Part shown: positions 8,665 through 17,656 of the stretch, piece after piece
Position numbering within the stretch: the stretch's first letter is position 1
How the letters are laid out: every line of letters begins with the position of its first letter
Source: Parvibium lacunae
GTDB lineage: Bacteria; Pseudomonadota; Gammaproteobacteria; Burkholderiales; Burkholderiaceae_D
Length of the DNA stretch: 64,000 nucleotides
NCBI RefSeq assembly: GCF_003335215.1
Contig: NZ_QPGB01000001.1
Span: 62,001-126,000 of the forward strand
Direction of reading: 5' to 3'
Translations under genes and position numbers: made by a program
The notes under the pieces: generated by a model
Databases searched by the model: none
What the model saw: only the letters and a program-made list of their open reading frames with translations
Told to the model about the DNA's origin: nothing

Positions 8665-10593
8665 TTAAGCGACACGGCGGCTTGTGTCGCCTGTGTGGGC
8701 CGACTCTGCAGCGGCTGCAGCCGATTGCGTGGGGGGTTCAAATAAATTGGCGAAAGTGGTGGTAACTTGCCGGGTGATACCTGCGGCATCCAGGCCTAGC
8801 TCGCGGTAAAGCGCACCTTGTTCACCATGGTCAATAAATTGGTCTGGAATGCCCAAATGCAAGAGGGGGATAGACGGTGCCCCTATTTTTTGTAGGGCTT
8901 CTGCACAAGCGCTGCCTGCCCCACCCATGATGCAACCATCTTCGACGGTAACGATCGCGGCGTGGCTCATCGCTAATGTTTGAAGTAGGCTTTCATCAAT
9001 TGGTTTTGCGAAACGCATATCGACGACGGTCGCATTGAGGGTCTCAGCCGCCGCTAATACTGCAGGCAGGAGGGTGCCAAACACGGCAAAGGCAATGGTC
9101 TTGCCTTGCCGCCGGACAATCCCTTTACCGAGTGCAACAGTCTCCAATTGCGCGGAGATGGCTTGCCCAAGACCGCTACCACGGGGGTAACGTACCGCGC
9201 TGGGGCCAGCATGTTGGTAGCACGTTGAGAGCAACAAGCGGCATTCATTCTCATCGCTGGGGGTAGCAACCACCATATTGGGAATGCAGCGCAAGAACGC
9301 AATGTCGTAGTTGCCGGCATGAGTGGCCCCATCGGCCCCGACCAAGCCGGCACGATCCAGCGCAAAGGTCACGTCCAGATTTTGCAATGCCACATCATGA
9401 ATTAGCTGGTCGTAGGCCCGTTGCAAAAAGGTGGAATAGATGGCCACCACGGGTTTCATGCCTTCGCAGGCTAGGCCAGCGGCAAATGTCACCGCATGTT
9501 GTTCGGCGATGCCTACATCAAAGTAACGCTGCGGAAATTGTTTTTCAAACTCAACCAGCCCTGAGCCTTCGCGCATGGCGGGGGTAATCCCAACCAGCTT
9601 GTCATCCGCCGCGGCTTGATCACAGAGCCATTGGCCGAACACCTGGGTGTAAGTCTGTTTAGTGCTGGCCGCCTTTTTTAAGCCTTCGGCTGGGTTAAAT
9701 TTACCCGGGCCGTGGTAGGCCACGGGGTCTGCTTCGGCCAGCTTGTAGCCTTGTCCTTTTTTGGTCACGACATGCAGAAACTGTACCCCGCCCAATTGTT
9801 TCAGGTTTTCCAAGGTCGGGATCAGGGAATCGAGATCATGGCCATCAATCGGGCCAATGTAGTTGAAACCAAACTCTTCAAATAAGGTCGCGGGTACCAC
9901 CATGCCTTTGGCATGCTCTTCAAAGCGGCGCGCCACTTCCAATAACGGAGGGGCAACGCTCAGTAGAGTTTCGACCCCGCGCTTGGCCGCCGCATAAAAT
10001 TTGCCTGACATCAGGCGTGCCAAATAGCGATTGAGCGCGCCGACAGGGGGCGAAATCGACATATCGTTATCATTCAAAACGACTAGCAGGTTCACATTCG
10101 GCGTGACACCAGCATTATTCATGGCTTCAAAGGCCATGCCCGCTGTCATGGCGCCATCGCCAATGACGGCGATATGTTGGCGCTGGATATTCTGGTTGCG
10201 CGAGGCCACCGCCATCCCCAGTGCGGCAGAGATCGAGGTTGAGGAATGCGCGGTGCCGAAGGCATCGTAGGGCGATTCGCTGCGCTTAGGAAAGCCTGAA
10301 ATGCCACCTTGTTGACGTAAAGTAGCCATGGCTTCGCGCCGACCTGTCAGGATTTTGTGCGGATAGGTTTGGTGGCCCACATCCCAGACAATTCGATCAT
10401 CCGGGGTGTTAAAGACGTAATGCAGCGCTACCGTGAGTTCAACTGTGCCCAAATTGGAGGAAAGATGACCGCCTGTTTGCGACACCGAGTCCAGCACATA
10501 AGCCCGCAATTCACTGGCCAACTGCGGCAGTTGCTTGCGTTCGAGGGCGCGGAGTTGGCTTGGATTATTGATTGTATTGAGTAAGTCGAACAT
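8665..10593 (-). CDS. dxs: 1-deoxy-D-xylulose-5-phosphate synthase
   Basis: 642-residue thiamine-diphosphate enzyme. It condenses pyruvate and glyceraldehyde-3-phosphate in the first committed step of the MEP isoprenoid pathway. Visible elements are [10 protein letters not shown] (H79), the ThDP motif GDGAM at 145-149 with NDNDMSIS downstream, the transketolase pyrimidine domain ([16 protein letters not shown]), and the C-terminal domain. It lies 14 bases downstream of ispA, so consecutive genes supply isoprenoid precursors and extend them. It is full length with no anomalies. Confidence 0.98.
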   Translation of the reverse strand: MFDLLNTINNPSQLRALERKQLPQLASELRAYVLDSVSQTGGHLSSNLGTVELTVALHYVFNTPDDRIVWDVGHQTYPHKILTGRREAMATLRQQGGISGFPKRSESPYDAFGTAHSSTSISAALGMAVASRNQNIQRQHIAVIGDGAMTAGMAFEAMNNAGVTPNVNLLVVLNDNDMSISPPVGALNRYLARLMSGKFYAAAKRGVETLLSVAPPLLEVARRFEEHAKGMVVPATLFEEFGFNYIGPIDGHDLDSLIPTLENLKQLGGVQFLHVVTKKGQGYKLAEADPVAYHGPGKFNPAEGLKKAASTKQTYTQVFGQWLCDQAAADDKLVGITPAMREGSGLVEFEKQFPQRYFDVGIAEQHAVTFAAGLACEGMKPVVAIYSTFLQRAYDQLIHDVALQNLDVTFALDRAGLVGADGATHAGNYDIAFLRCIPNMVVATPSDENECRLLLSTCYQHAGPSAVRYPRGSGLGQAISAQLETVALGKGIVRRQGKTIAFAVFGTLLPAVLAAAETLNATVVDMRFAKPIDESLLQTLAMSHAAIVTVEDGCIMGGAGSACAEALQKIGAPSIPLLHLGIPDQFIDHGEQGALYRELGLDAAGITRQVTTTFANLFEPPTQSAAAAAESAHTGDTSRRVA

Positions 10594-10607
10594 AAATTTT
10601 TGGGCGG

Positions 10608-11534
10608 TCAGTGCGTGCGCTGGACAACATAATCGAGTAATTGTGCCAGCCTTTCAGTATTTGGCAAGTCTTGTGCCAATGTTTGCAGTGCGGTGCGCCC
10701 TTCTTCACGCAGCGCGCTAGCCAGTGTTTTGGCGGCGCTTAAGCCGAGTAAAGACACATAGGTGGGCTTCTCTTGCGCCGCGTCTTTACCGGCTGTTTTG
10801 CCTAACGTTGCGGTATCGGCTTCAACATCAAGAATGTCATCCACCACTTGAAAGGCCAGCCCTAAGGCGCTCGCATAAACATCAAGACTTGTTTGCTGGG
10901 CGGCGTTAAGGTCTGCACAAATAGCGCCTAAACGCACACTGGCACGCAATAAAGCGCCGGTTTTCAGGCAATGCATCGATTCCAGGGTAGCCCGCTCTAG
11001 TTGGCTGCCAACACTGCCGAGGTCGATCGCTTGTCCGCCACACATGCCGGCTGCACCACTGGCCTGGGCCAAGGTTTGCAGCAGCGTGACAACCTGCGCC
11101 GGGGGCAGCGGTGTCTGACTCAGCACATCAAAGGCGAGGGTTTGCAAGGCATCGCCCGCCAGTAATGCTAAGGCCTCGCCAAACCGGACATGAACCGTGG
11201 GTTTACCGCGGCGTAAGATGTCATTGTCCATGCATGGCAAATCATCATGCACTAGCGAGTAAGCATGAATCAGCTCAACTGCGACCGCGGCATGATCAAA
11301 GGCCTGTAGCGGCGCGGTCGCTGAAAGGGGGGCTACCGCGTAGACCAGCAAGGGCCGAATCCGCTTGCCACCATCGAGCACGGCATAATGCATGGCCGTG
11401 TGTAAGGTATCCAAACTCGCCTGGGGCGCCGCGTTGGTGCTCGGGGTCCGCGCAGGCAAATGCCGCAAGAGCATGCTTTCGACATGTTGCGCCTGGCTTT
11501 GCATCCATTCCTGTAACGACAAAGCCATGGTCAT
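10608..11534 (-). CDS. ispA: Polyprenyl (farnesyl) diphosphate synthase
   Basis: 308-residue all-helical prenyltransferase. It condenses dimethylallyl and isopentenyl diphosphate to geranyl and farnesyl diphosphate for ubiquinone and undecaprenyl lipids. The first aspartate-rich motif is DDLPCMDND (residues 97-105) and the second is [16 protein letters not shown] (55-61) binds substrate. The bulky residues before the first motif fit a short-chain (C15) product. Its start overlaps the xseB stop by ATGA, so translation is coupled. Confidence 0.96.
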   Translation of the reverse strand: MTMALSLQEWMQSQAQHVESMLLRHLPARTPSTNAAPQASLDTLHTAMHYAVLDGGKRIRPLLVYAVAPLSATAPLQAFDHAAVAVELIHAYSLVHDDLPCMDNDILRRGKPTVHVRFGEALALLAGDALQTLAFDVLSQTPLPPAQVVTLLQTLAQASGAAGMCGGQAIDLGSVGSQLERATLESMHCLKTGALLRASVRLGAICADLNAAQQTSLDVYASALGLAFQVVDDILDVEADTATLGKTAGKDAAQEKPTYVSLLGLSAAKTLASALREEGRTALQTLAQDLPNTERLAQLLDYVVQRTH

Positions 11535-11791
11535 TCCTCTGTTGGTGCCTGCGCCTCAGGCCGCCACGTTTGCAGCGTACTCTCTTGCAATACTTGTATT
11601 TCTTGCTCGACTACCGTCAGTGCCTGTTGACAATATTGCAGCAAATAGGCCCCGCGTTTGTAGGCTGCCAAGGAGGCATCCAAACTGAGACTCCCTGATT
11701 CCATGCGCTGGGTAATTTCTTCGAGTTCCTGCATCGCAGCCTCAAAACTTGCTGGCGACGGTTGGCCTGCTGGCGTATGGGGTTTGCCCAT
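11531..11791 (-). CDS. xseB: Exodeoxyribonuclease VII small subunit
   Basis: 86 residues. The small helical-hairpin subunit binds XseA to make the ssDNA-specific exonuclease VII. The family core SFEAAMQELEEITQRMESG followed by LDASLAAYKRG is complete, and the N-terminus is slightly extended. It is the first gene of the operon with ispA. The large subunit XseA is not in this window. Confidence 0.95.
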   Translation of the reverse strand: MGKPHTPAGQPSPASFEAAMQELEEITQRMESGSLSLDASLAAYKRGAYLLQYCQQALTVVEQEIQVLQESTLQTWRPEAQAPTEE

Positions 11792-11941
11792 GAGCGCATC
11801 CTTGCTGACATAAAAACCCGATTTTACGATAAATGCCTACTCTGCTGGGCTAACTGCTCGACGATTCCCGGCCTGATGCGCCATCTCATCTCTCAACCTG
11901 GGTGTAATCTGCAATTTCAGGGTAAAATTCCATCATAAGTC

Positions 11942-11971
11942 GCTAGCAAATCGGGTTTGCTGGCTTTTTTT
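11942..11971 (+). terminator. Orphan intrinsic terminator upstream of the Rieske gene
   Basis: GCTAGCAAA / TTTGCTGGC (9 pairs, one G-U) with a TCGGG loop and seven T on the plus strand. The nearest upstream plus-strand gene ends at 7791 and xseB diverges, so it ends either a small transcript starting in about 11792-11940 or the leader of the Rieske gene, 30 bases before its ATG. Confidence 0.65.
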
Positions 11972-12001
11972 GTCACTGAAAGGTAGGGACGGAGCACCAT
12001 T

Positions 12002-13117
12002 ATGTCGAATCTCGGAAATGTTCAGCAAGTGCGACAGCAGTTGCAGCGTGCCACATCGCAATTACCTGTTGATGTGTACTTTGATGAAGCACTGCTAGCC
12101 CGGGAGAAGACGCTCTTATTCGAACAAGGCCCCGCCTACGTGGGCCATGCCTTGATGGTGCCAGAAGTGGGCAGTTATCACACCTTGGCGGGTGAAGCCG
12201 AAGGCCGCGTTTTAGTGCGTAACCAATCGGGCATTGAGCTGTTATCCAATGTCTGCCGCCACCGCCAAGCAATTATGCTCAATGGCAAAGGCCAGACCAA
12301 TAACATCGTCTGCCCCCTACATCGCTGGACGTATGATCTCGGGGGCCAATTACTCGGCGCCCCCCATTTTGACGATAACCCTTGCCTCAATCTTGGCAAA
12401 ACCCCATTGCAAAACTGGAACGGCCTGCTATTTGAAGGCCCGCGGGATGTGCGCGCTGACCTGGCCAACATGGGCGTGGCGCAAGATTTTGATTTCAGCG
12501 GCTACATGCTGGATAGCGTTAAAGTCCATGAATGCAATTACAACTGGAAAACCTTCATCGAGGTGTATCTGGAGGACTACCATGTGGTGCCCTTCCACCC
12601 CGGCTTGGGTAAGTTTGTAGAGTGCGGCGAGCTGGACTGGCAGTTTAGTGAATGGTACTCGGTGCAAACCGTGGGCATTCATAATTTCCTGGAGCAAGCC
12701 GGGTCGCCGGTGTATCAGCGCTGGCATGATCAGGTCAAACAATTTGGTCGAGGCCAATTGCCTAAATATGGCGCGGTTTGGTTGACTTACTACCCCAATA
12801 TCATGGTCGAGTGGTATCCGTGGACGCTCGTGATTTCCACGCTCTTACCCGATGGCCCGCAAAAAACCAAAAATATCGTCGAGTTTTATTACCCCGAAGA
12901 AATCGTCCTGTTTGAACGCGACTTCATTGCTGCCCAGCAAGCCGCCTACATGGAAACCTGTGTAGAGGACGATGAAATCGCCGAGCGCATGGACAAAGGC
13001 CGCAAAGCCTTGTTTGATCGTGGGCAAAATGAAGTCGGCCCGTATCAGTCACCGATGGAAGATGGGATGCAGCATTTTCATGAGTTTTATAGACGAGTGA
13101 TGGACTTTACGCGGTAA
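12002..13117 (+). CDS. Aromatic ring-hydroxylating / Rieske non-heme iron oxygenase, alpha subunit type
   Basis: 371 residues. The N-terminal Rieske domain has C85-x-H87-x16-C104-x2-H107 for the [2Fe-2S] cluster. The C-terminal catalytic domain has EDYHVVPFH, in which H194 and H199 would bind mononuclear iron. No beta subunit or reductase is encoded nearby, so it probably uses housekeeping electron carriers. The substrate is unknown; aromatic acids or quaternary amines are both possible in this family. A Shine-Dalgarno GGAG precedes the ATG. In many Burkholderiales this gene sits divergent from xseB-ispA-dxs, as here. Confidence 0.9.
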   Translation: MSNLGNVQQVRQQLQRATSQLPVDVYFDEALLAREKTLLFEQGPAYVGHALMVPEVGSYHTLAGEAEGRVLVRNQSGIELLSNVCRHRQAIMLNGKGQTNNIVCPLHRWTYDLGGQLLGAPHFDDNPCLNLGKTPLQNWNGLLFEGPRDVRADLANMGVAQDFDFSGYMLDSVKVHECNYNWKTFIEVYLEDYHVVPFHPGLGKFVECGELDWQFSEWYSVQTVGIHNFLEQAGSPVYQRWHDQVKQFGRGQLPKYGAVWLTYYPNIMVEWYPWTLVISTLLPDGPQKTKNIVEFYYPEEIVLFERDFIAAQQAAYMETCVEDDEIAERMDKGRKALFDRGQNEVGPYQSPMEDGMQHFHEFYRRVMDFTR

Positions 13118-13125
13118 CCAAAGCC

Positions 13126-13770
13126 ATGATTGATCGTACTCACTATGCACCTAAAACCAAATCTCAATTTCGTATTAGCGAGCATGTTATTGAGCTTCGT
13201 GATGTGGTTTGGCAAATTAAAAATTTAGCCGCTATAGCAATCACAAAAAAACTAATTCATAGCAAAGATCCTGAGCCAACGTTTAATCAAACTCAACCTA
13301 AGCTGCAAATAAACTGGCAGGCATTACTGGTACTTGTTTTCGCTATGGGATTCGGATTGACATACTTCAAGCTGCCTGATGGCGTCATTCTTTTCTTCAT
13401 TTTAAGCTCAGCACTGACCTACTTTTTCTTCTCTCGTAAAAAATTAATCAAGTTAACTACACAGTGGGAGACTGACAAAAATGGCTATCTAGATGCTTGG
13501 CGTGCCTGGAAGCACAGAAAAGATAATCCACCTACTATATTCGGATTAATTCTTGAGACCGCTTCAGGTAGCCGCTCTATTATCTATTCATACAATGAAA
13601 ACCAAATCCGAGAGGCGCATATTGCAATTAAAGCTGCTATGAAAAAAGCAACAAGAGGCGATATTTTTGTGTCAATAGATTCGGTTAATGTTGGAGGTGA
13701 TCATTCGATTAATAATTTCGATTCAGAAATAATGAGTCAAGTTATAGGAGATGATGATGGCATCAATTAA
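13126..13770 (+). CDS. Membrane protein of unknown function, DUF6232-like, first gene of an AT-rich pair
   Basis: 214 residues. Residues 1-55 are a polar beta-rich region with VVWQIKNLAAIAI. Two transmembrane helices follow at about 67-100 (ALLVLVFAMGFGLTYF and VILFFILSSALTYFFF). A cytosolic part then contains LILETASGSRSIIYS and an amphipathic helix, and a tail reads VNVGGDHSINNFDSEI. The layout (short N-terminal domain, membrane hairpin, 'SGSR' beta-helix unit) resembles DUF6232 proteins from memory; no function is established. The gene is clearly AT-richer than its neighbours and starts 9 bases after the Rieske stop with no clear Shine-Dalgarno. Its tail resembles the N-terminus of the next protein. 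Confidence 0.7.
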   Translation: MIDRTHYAPKTKSQFRISEHVIELRDVVWQIKNLAAIAITKKLIHSKDPEPTFNQTQPKLQINWQALLVLVFAMGFGLTYFKLPDGVILFFILSSALTYFFFSRKKLIKLTTQWETDKNGYLDAWRAWKHRKDNPPTIFGLILETASGSRSIIYSYNENQIREAHIAIKAAMKKATRGDIFVSIDSVNVGGDHSINNFDSEIMSQVIGDDDGIN

Positions 13771-14086
13771 TAATTACAACTCTACAATTACAAATCAAGT
13801 TATTGGGACTCAAATTAATAACAATCAAAAACAATCAATAAATCTAGATGATCTCAAAGAAATACTTGAAAAGTTAAAAGTTCATATTCAAGAGTCAGAT
13901 ACTGTTAACAAGAAGAATGCATTGGTCTTGCAACAAGCTATCTATGATCTCAGTTATGAAATTAAACAAGCTCAACCCAATCATAGCAAGATAGAGCAAT
14001 TGTTGGCTGTATTTGTAAATTTAGGTAGTTTGCCAACAATCTTGGAGAATGGTCTTAAAAAAATATTGTCATTGAGTGGCATCTAA
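13757..14086 (+). CDS. Small protein of unknown function, second gene of the AT-rich pair
   Basis: 109 residues, starting at the third of three consecutive ATG codons because only this one has a GGAG at proper (6-base) spacing. It overlaps the upstream gene by 14 bases, indicating coupled translation. The N-terminal 22 residues are rich in Asn, Thr and Ile (SINNYNSTITNQVIG). The remainder is predicted helical: a charged helix around DDLKEILEKLKVHIQ, then AIYDLSYEIKQAQ and a hydrophobic C-terminal helix. No catalytic motif is visible. The architecture of a polar beta-like tip plus a helical bundle recalls small accessory subunits of bacterial conflict systems, but that is inference. Confidence 0.65.
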   Translation: MASINNYNSTITNQVIGTQINNNQKQSINLDDLKEILEKLKVHIQESDTVNKKNALVLQQAIYDLSYEIKQAQPNHSKIEQLLAVFVNLGSLPTILENGLKKILSLSGI

Positions 14087-14090
14087 ATCT

Positions 14091-14996
14091 ATGCAATCAC
14101 TCTGGATGCTCGTCGCCGCTTTATTGTTTTCGTTAATGGCTGTTTTCATTAAACAGGCGAGCGAGTTCTATAACACCGGCGAAATTGTTTTTTATCGCTC
14201 TCTCTTCACCGTGATCTGCATGGCGTTTCTGTTGAAGGCGCGCCATATTTCATTCGCCACCCCCCATTGGAAAGAGCACACCATTCGTAGCCTGGTCGGC
14301 GCTGTCGCCTTCTCACTGTGGTTCTTCACGATTGCCCGGTTGCCTCTTGCCACGGCGATGACCCTTAATTACACCGCGCCCTTATTTGTCGCTTTATTTT
14401 TGGCCTTTGGCTGGTTTGGCCTACAAAAAACGCTTGCTGATAAATGGCTGTATCTCTCGCTTAGCCTTGGTTTTGCAGGTGTTGTTGTCCTCATGCAGCC
14501 TAGTGTGGCAGCAGGCCAGTGGTGGCTTGATGTGTTGTGTCTTATCTCTGCCGTGTTAGCCGCTACCGCTCTCTCACATGTGCGCATACTCGGCAAACTG
14601 GGCGAGCCAGGAAGTCGAATTATTTTTTATTTTTCACTCGCGGGGATAGTAGTGGGCGCGCTGCTCGCGCTGGTCTCCACGGGCTTTCATACCCATACGC
14701 TGCATGGCGGTTTATATTTGTTTGGTGTGGGGGCGACTGCTACCGTTGCGCAAATGGCGATTACCCGTGCCTACAGCAAAGGGCATCCCTTACTCACTGC
14801 ATGCTTACAATTCAGTGGCGTCATTTTTTCCACGGGTTTCGGCGTATGGCTGTGGGGCGATCACATCACCGTCAATATGCTATTGGGCATGAGCATGATC
14901 GTCGTTGCAGGCATGCTCGCCACCTGGCTTACCGCACGTGCAGAGCGTCTCAACTCCCAAGCTGTGGAACGAAGTCTGCTAATACGGAATGAATAA
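14091..14996 (+). CDS. EamA/DMT-superfamily transporter
   Basis: About 301 residues with ten hydrophobic helices in two EamA repeats. The N-terminal MQSLWMLVAALLFSLMAVFIK and the FYRSLFTVICM loop are typical of RhaT/YdcZ-like metabolite exporters. I use the ATG at 14091; an in-frame GTG at 14076 lies inside the preceding gene. It is followed after 11 bases by a sulfurtransferase and may be co-transcribed. The substrate cannot be inferred. Confidence 0.88.
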   Translation: MQSLWMLVAALLFSLMAVFIKQASEFYNTGEIVFYRSLFTVICMAFLLKARHISFATPHWKEHTIRSLVGAVAFSLWFFTIARLPLATAMTLNYTAPLFVALFLAFGWFGLQKTLADKWLYLSLSLGFAGVVVLMQPSVAAGQWWLDVLCLISAVLAATALSHVRILGKLGEPGSRIIFYFSLAGIVVGALLALVSTGFHTHTLHGGLYLFGVGATATVAQMAITRAYSKGHPLLTACLQFSGVIFSTGFGVWLWGDHITVNMLLGMSMIVVAGMLATWLTARAERLNSQAVERSLLIRNE

Positions 14997-15007
14997 AGGA
15001 AACCAAT

Positions 15008-15859
15008 ATGTATTCGACACTGATTCAAGCCAGCACACTACAAAATTTATTGGCGGACTCTACGCAACATGTCATCTTGGTCGATTGCCGACACGATCTC
15101 GCCAACCCTAGCGCGGGGCAGGCTGCTTATGCTGAAGCCCATCTTCCTGGGGCGCGATTCGCCCATCTCGATACCGATTTATCGGCAGCCAAGAATGGCA
15201 AAAATGGGCGTCATCCTCTACCCACTCGCGCAGTCTTTGCCGAAACATTGGGCCGCTGGGGGATTGATAACGACACACAAGTCATCGCTTACGATGCGCA
15301 AGGCGGCATGTTTGCGGCCCGCCTGTGGTGGATGCTTCGCTGGTGCGGCCATCGCGCCGTGGCCGTGCTCGATGGTGGCTTACCCGCTTGGCAAGCGATC
15401 AACGGTGTGCTGACGAGTGAACTGTCAAGCATTACCGCGACTACCTTTATGCTGCAGCCTGAGCTGGTGGAATTGGTGGTCGTCGAACAAGTAGAAGCCA
15501 ACTTAACGGCACCCCAACCTCGTTTGATTGTGGATGCCCGCAGCCCCGATCGCTTTCGCGGTGAAAACGAAACGCTGGATCCCGTGGGAGGACACATTCC
15601 TGGTGCCGCTAATCGTTTCTTTAAAGATAATCTACAAACAGACGGCACCTTTAAGCCCGCTGAAGTGTTGCGGACTGAATGGCAAGCCGTATTAGAAAGC
15701 CGCGCGCCCGCGCAAACCATTATGCAGTGCGGTTCAGGGGCAACCGCTTGCCATAATTATTTGGCGATGGAAGTGGCGGGCTTAGGGGGTGCCGGCTTAT
15801 ATGCTGGGTCGTGGAGTGAGTGGTGCAGTGATGCCAGCCGACCCATATCACGCGATTAA
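15008..15859 (+). CDS. Sulfurtransferase, 3-mercaptopyruvate sulfurtransferase-like tandem rhodanese
   Basis: 283 residues with two rhodanese domains. The N-terminal inactive domain has HLPGARFAHLDTDLSA. The C-terminal domain has VDARSPDRFRGENE and the active-site loop CGSGATA, with the catalytic cysteine near residue 241. The CGSG(A/V)TA loop favours mercaptopyruvate over thiosulfate as sulfur donor in this family. ATG at 15008 follows AAAGGAAACC. The stop overlaps the convergent ZIP gene by 4 bases. Confidence 0.9.
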   Translation: MYSTLIQASTLQNLLADSTQHVILVDCRHDLANPSAGQAAYAEAHLPGARFAHLDTDLSAAKNGKNGRHPLPTRAVFAETLGRWGIDNDTQVIAYDAQGGMFAARLWWMLRWCGHRAVAVLDGGLPAWQAINGVLTSELSSITATTFMLQPELVELVVVEQVEANLTAPQPRLIVDARSPDRFRGENETLDPVGGHIPGAANRFFKDNLQTDGTFKPAEVLRTEWQAVLESRAPAQTIMQCGSGATACHNYLAMEVAGLGGAGLYAGSWSEWCSDASRPISRD

Positions 15860-16656
15860 TGCGCGTGTTCTCCCACTTTGCCTAAGAGAAGAATCATCAT
15901 AATACCGACACTGATTAGCAAAACCTGATTGAAACTCTGACGCCAGCTGAGTTGTTGCTGTAGCTGGGGAATCAGATCGGCGACGGCGATATATAAAAAG
16001 CTGCTGGCTGCCAAAATCAGGGTGTAGGGCATCCATTGTTCACTGCTACCAATCAGCCAATAGCCCAGTAACCCGCCCAAAATCGAGGCTAGGCTCGCCA
16101 GACCGTTATAGAGGAAGGCGCGCCGCCGGGTGAAGCCTGCATTGAGCAACACCATAAAATCACCAACTTCTTGCGGGATTTCATGCATTACCACCGACAG
16201 CGTGACTGCCCAACCGAGATGGGGGTCAGCCAAAAACGAGGCCGCAATCAAGAGTCCATCTGAAAAGTTGTGAATACTGTCGCCCACCAAAATACTCACG
16301 CCAGAGCGCCCTGCATTTGCTTTGTCATGCCCGTGGTGATGAGCATGACCATCGCCTTCGAAATGATGATCATGTCGCAGCAGGGCAAGTTTTTCTAACA
16401 AGAAGAAGGACAACAGGCCAGCAAGTAAAACAGCAAATAACGTATGCTCTGCTTGGCCTTGCTCGCTGCCAAGATGAAAAGCTTCGGGCAGTAAGTGCAG
16501 TAGGCTGAGAGCCAATAACAGCCCAGTTGAGAGGCTTACCATCGGCTGTACCATGCGACTGAGTAGCTTAAAACTGAGCCAAGCCGCAGCGAGCATAGAG
16601 ACTAAGCCACCTAAGACGGTGGCGGCCAAAATTGAAATGAGTGTTGTATCTATCAT
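15856..16656 (-). CDS. ZIP-family divalent metal transporter
   Basis: 266 residues and about eight membrane helices. The metal path is visible as DSIHNFSDGLLIA and MHEIPQEVGDFMVLL in the two central helices. A cytoplasmic histidine-rich loop (HFEGDGHAHHHGH) lies between helices 3 and 4. ZIP proteins import Zn, Fe or Mn towards the cytoplasm; which metal is not determined. It is closer to the ZupT/GufA-like group than to eukaryotic ZIPs. No metal-regulator gene is adjacent. Confidence 0.9.
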   Translation of the reverse strand: MIDTTLISILAATVLGGLVSMLAAAWLSFKLLSRMVQPMVSLSTGLLLALSLLHLLPEAFHLGSEQGQAEHTLFAVLLAGLLSFFLLEKLALLRHDHHFEGDGHAHHHGHDKANAGRSGVSILVGDSIHNFSDGLLIAASFLADPHLGWAVTLSVVMHEIPQEVGDFMVLLNAGFTRRRAFLYNGLASLASILGGLLGYWLIGSSEQWMPYTLILAASSFLYIAVADLIPQLQQQLSWRQSFNQVLLISVGIMMILLLGKVGEHAH

Positions 16657-16687
16657 GTGCCGATTGTACTGTGTTCTCTGAACACAA

Positions 16688-17656
16688 TTAGGAGATGCGC
16701 GTCCGTAGCTGGTTAGTAATCAGCACGCCCGCGAGAATCAAGCCACCACCAAAGTACACGCTGGTGGGCAAGCGTTCACCGAGCATGAGTGCGCCGAGTA
16801 GGACCCCAAAGACAGGCACAAAGTTAATAAACGCGGCGGCGCGGGTTGCCCCGATTTTTTGAATGCCTTGGGTGTACCAGGTATAGGAAAGGGCGCTACC
16901 CGCTACACCCAGATAGAGAACGCAAGTCCAGGCGCTGAGGCTGAAGTGATAGAGTTGCCACCAATGCAAGTGAGTTTGAGCCCCTTCTCCTAATAATTGA
17001 TTTTCAAAGGTCGTCGCCAATAACAACATGGCACAACCACTGGCACAGGCCCAAAAATTAGTGGCAATCGGGCTGAGCCGTTGCCCGACGCGCTTGCATT
17101 GCAGGGTGTAGGCTGTCCAAGCCAACACACAGCCAATGATCAAATATTCGCCCAGGCCTACCGCTGCTGCGGTATTGTCTGCCGCACTGTTGCTGCCTAG
17201 AAAGCGGCGCGGGTCGCCATTGCTTAACACCAGGATGCAGCCGCATAGCGCAATCACCACCCCGCCCCATTGTTTGCCATTCAGGGGTTCCTTCAACAAC
17301 AACCAGGCCGCGACCGCCACCACCACGGGGTTTAGTGCCACCACCAAGGAGCCACGCCCCGCCGCAATGTGCTGCAAGCCCACCATGAAGAAAAAGTTAT
17401 ACGCAAACACGCCCGTTAAGCCGAGCAAGGCCGCCGTGAGCCAATGTTGACGTGCCAGCTTAAACGCTTGCGGTTCGGTACGCCACACTAGCAAACCCAT
17501 CGCACAGGTGGCAAAGAAAAACCGTAAGAACGCCGCCGAGAAGGGTGCCACCTCTTGTACCAACACTCGCCCAGCAATCCAGGTACCGCCCCAGATGAGC
17601 GCGGTGAGGAGTAGGGTGGTGTAGGTCCAGAGTAGTCGTGTTGAGGAAGTCATCAT
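16688..17656 (-). CDS. EamA/DMT-superfamily transporter
   Basis: 322 residues with two EamA repeats and ten helices. TALIWGGTWIAGRVLV opens the first repeat and YTWYTQGIQKIGATRAAAFINFVPVFG the second, both standard for amino-acid or metabolite exporters of this family. Its first ATG shares one base with the polA stop (TGATG); a second ATG one codon later is possible. It is probably transcribed with polA. The substrate is unknown. Confidence 0.88.
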   Translation of the reverse strand: MMTSSTRLLWTYTTLLLTALIWGGTWIAGRVLVQEVAPFSAAFLRFFFATCAMGLLVWRTEPQAFKLARQHWLTAALLGLTGVFAYNFFFMVGLQHIAAGRGSLVVALNPVVVAVAAWLLLKEPLNGKQWGGVVIALCGCILVLSNGDPRRFLGSNSAADNTAAAVGLGEYLIIGCVLAWTAYTLQCKRVGQRLSPIATNFWACASGCAMLLLATTFENQLLGEGAQTHLHWWQLYHFSLSAWTCVLYLGVAGSALSYTWYTQGIQKIGATRAAAFINFVPVFGVLLGALMLGERLPTSVYFGGGLILAGVLITNQLRTRIS

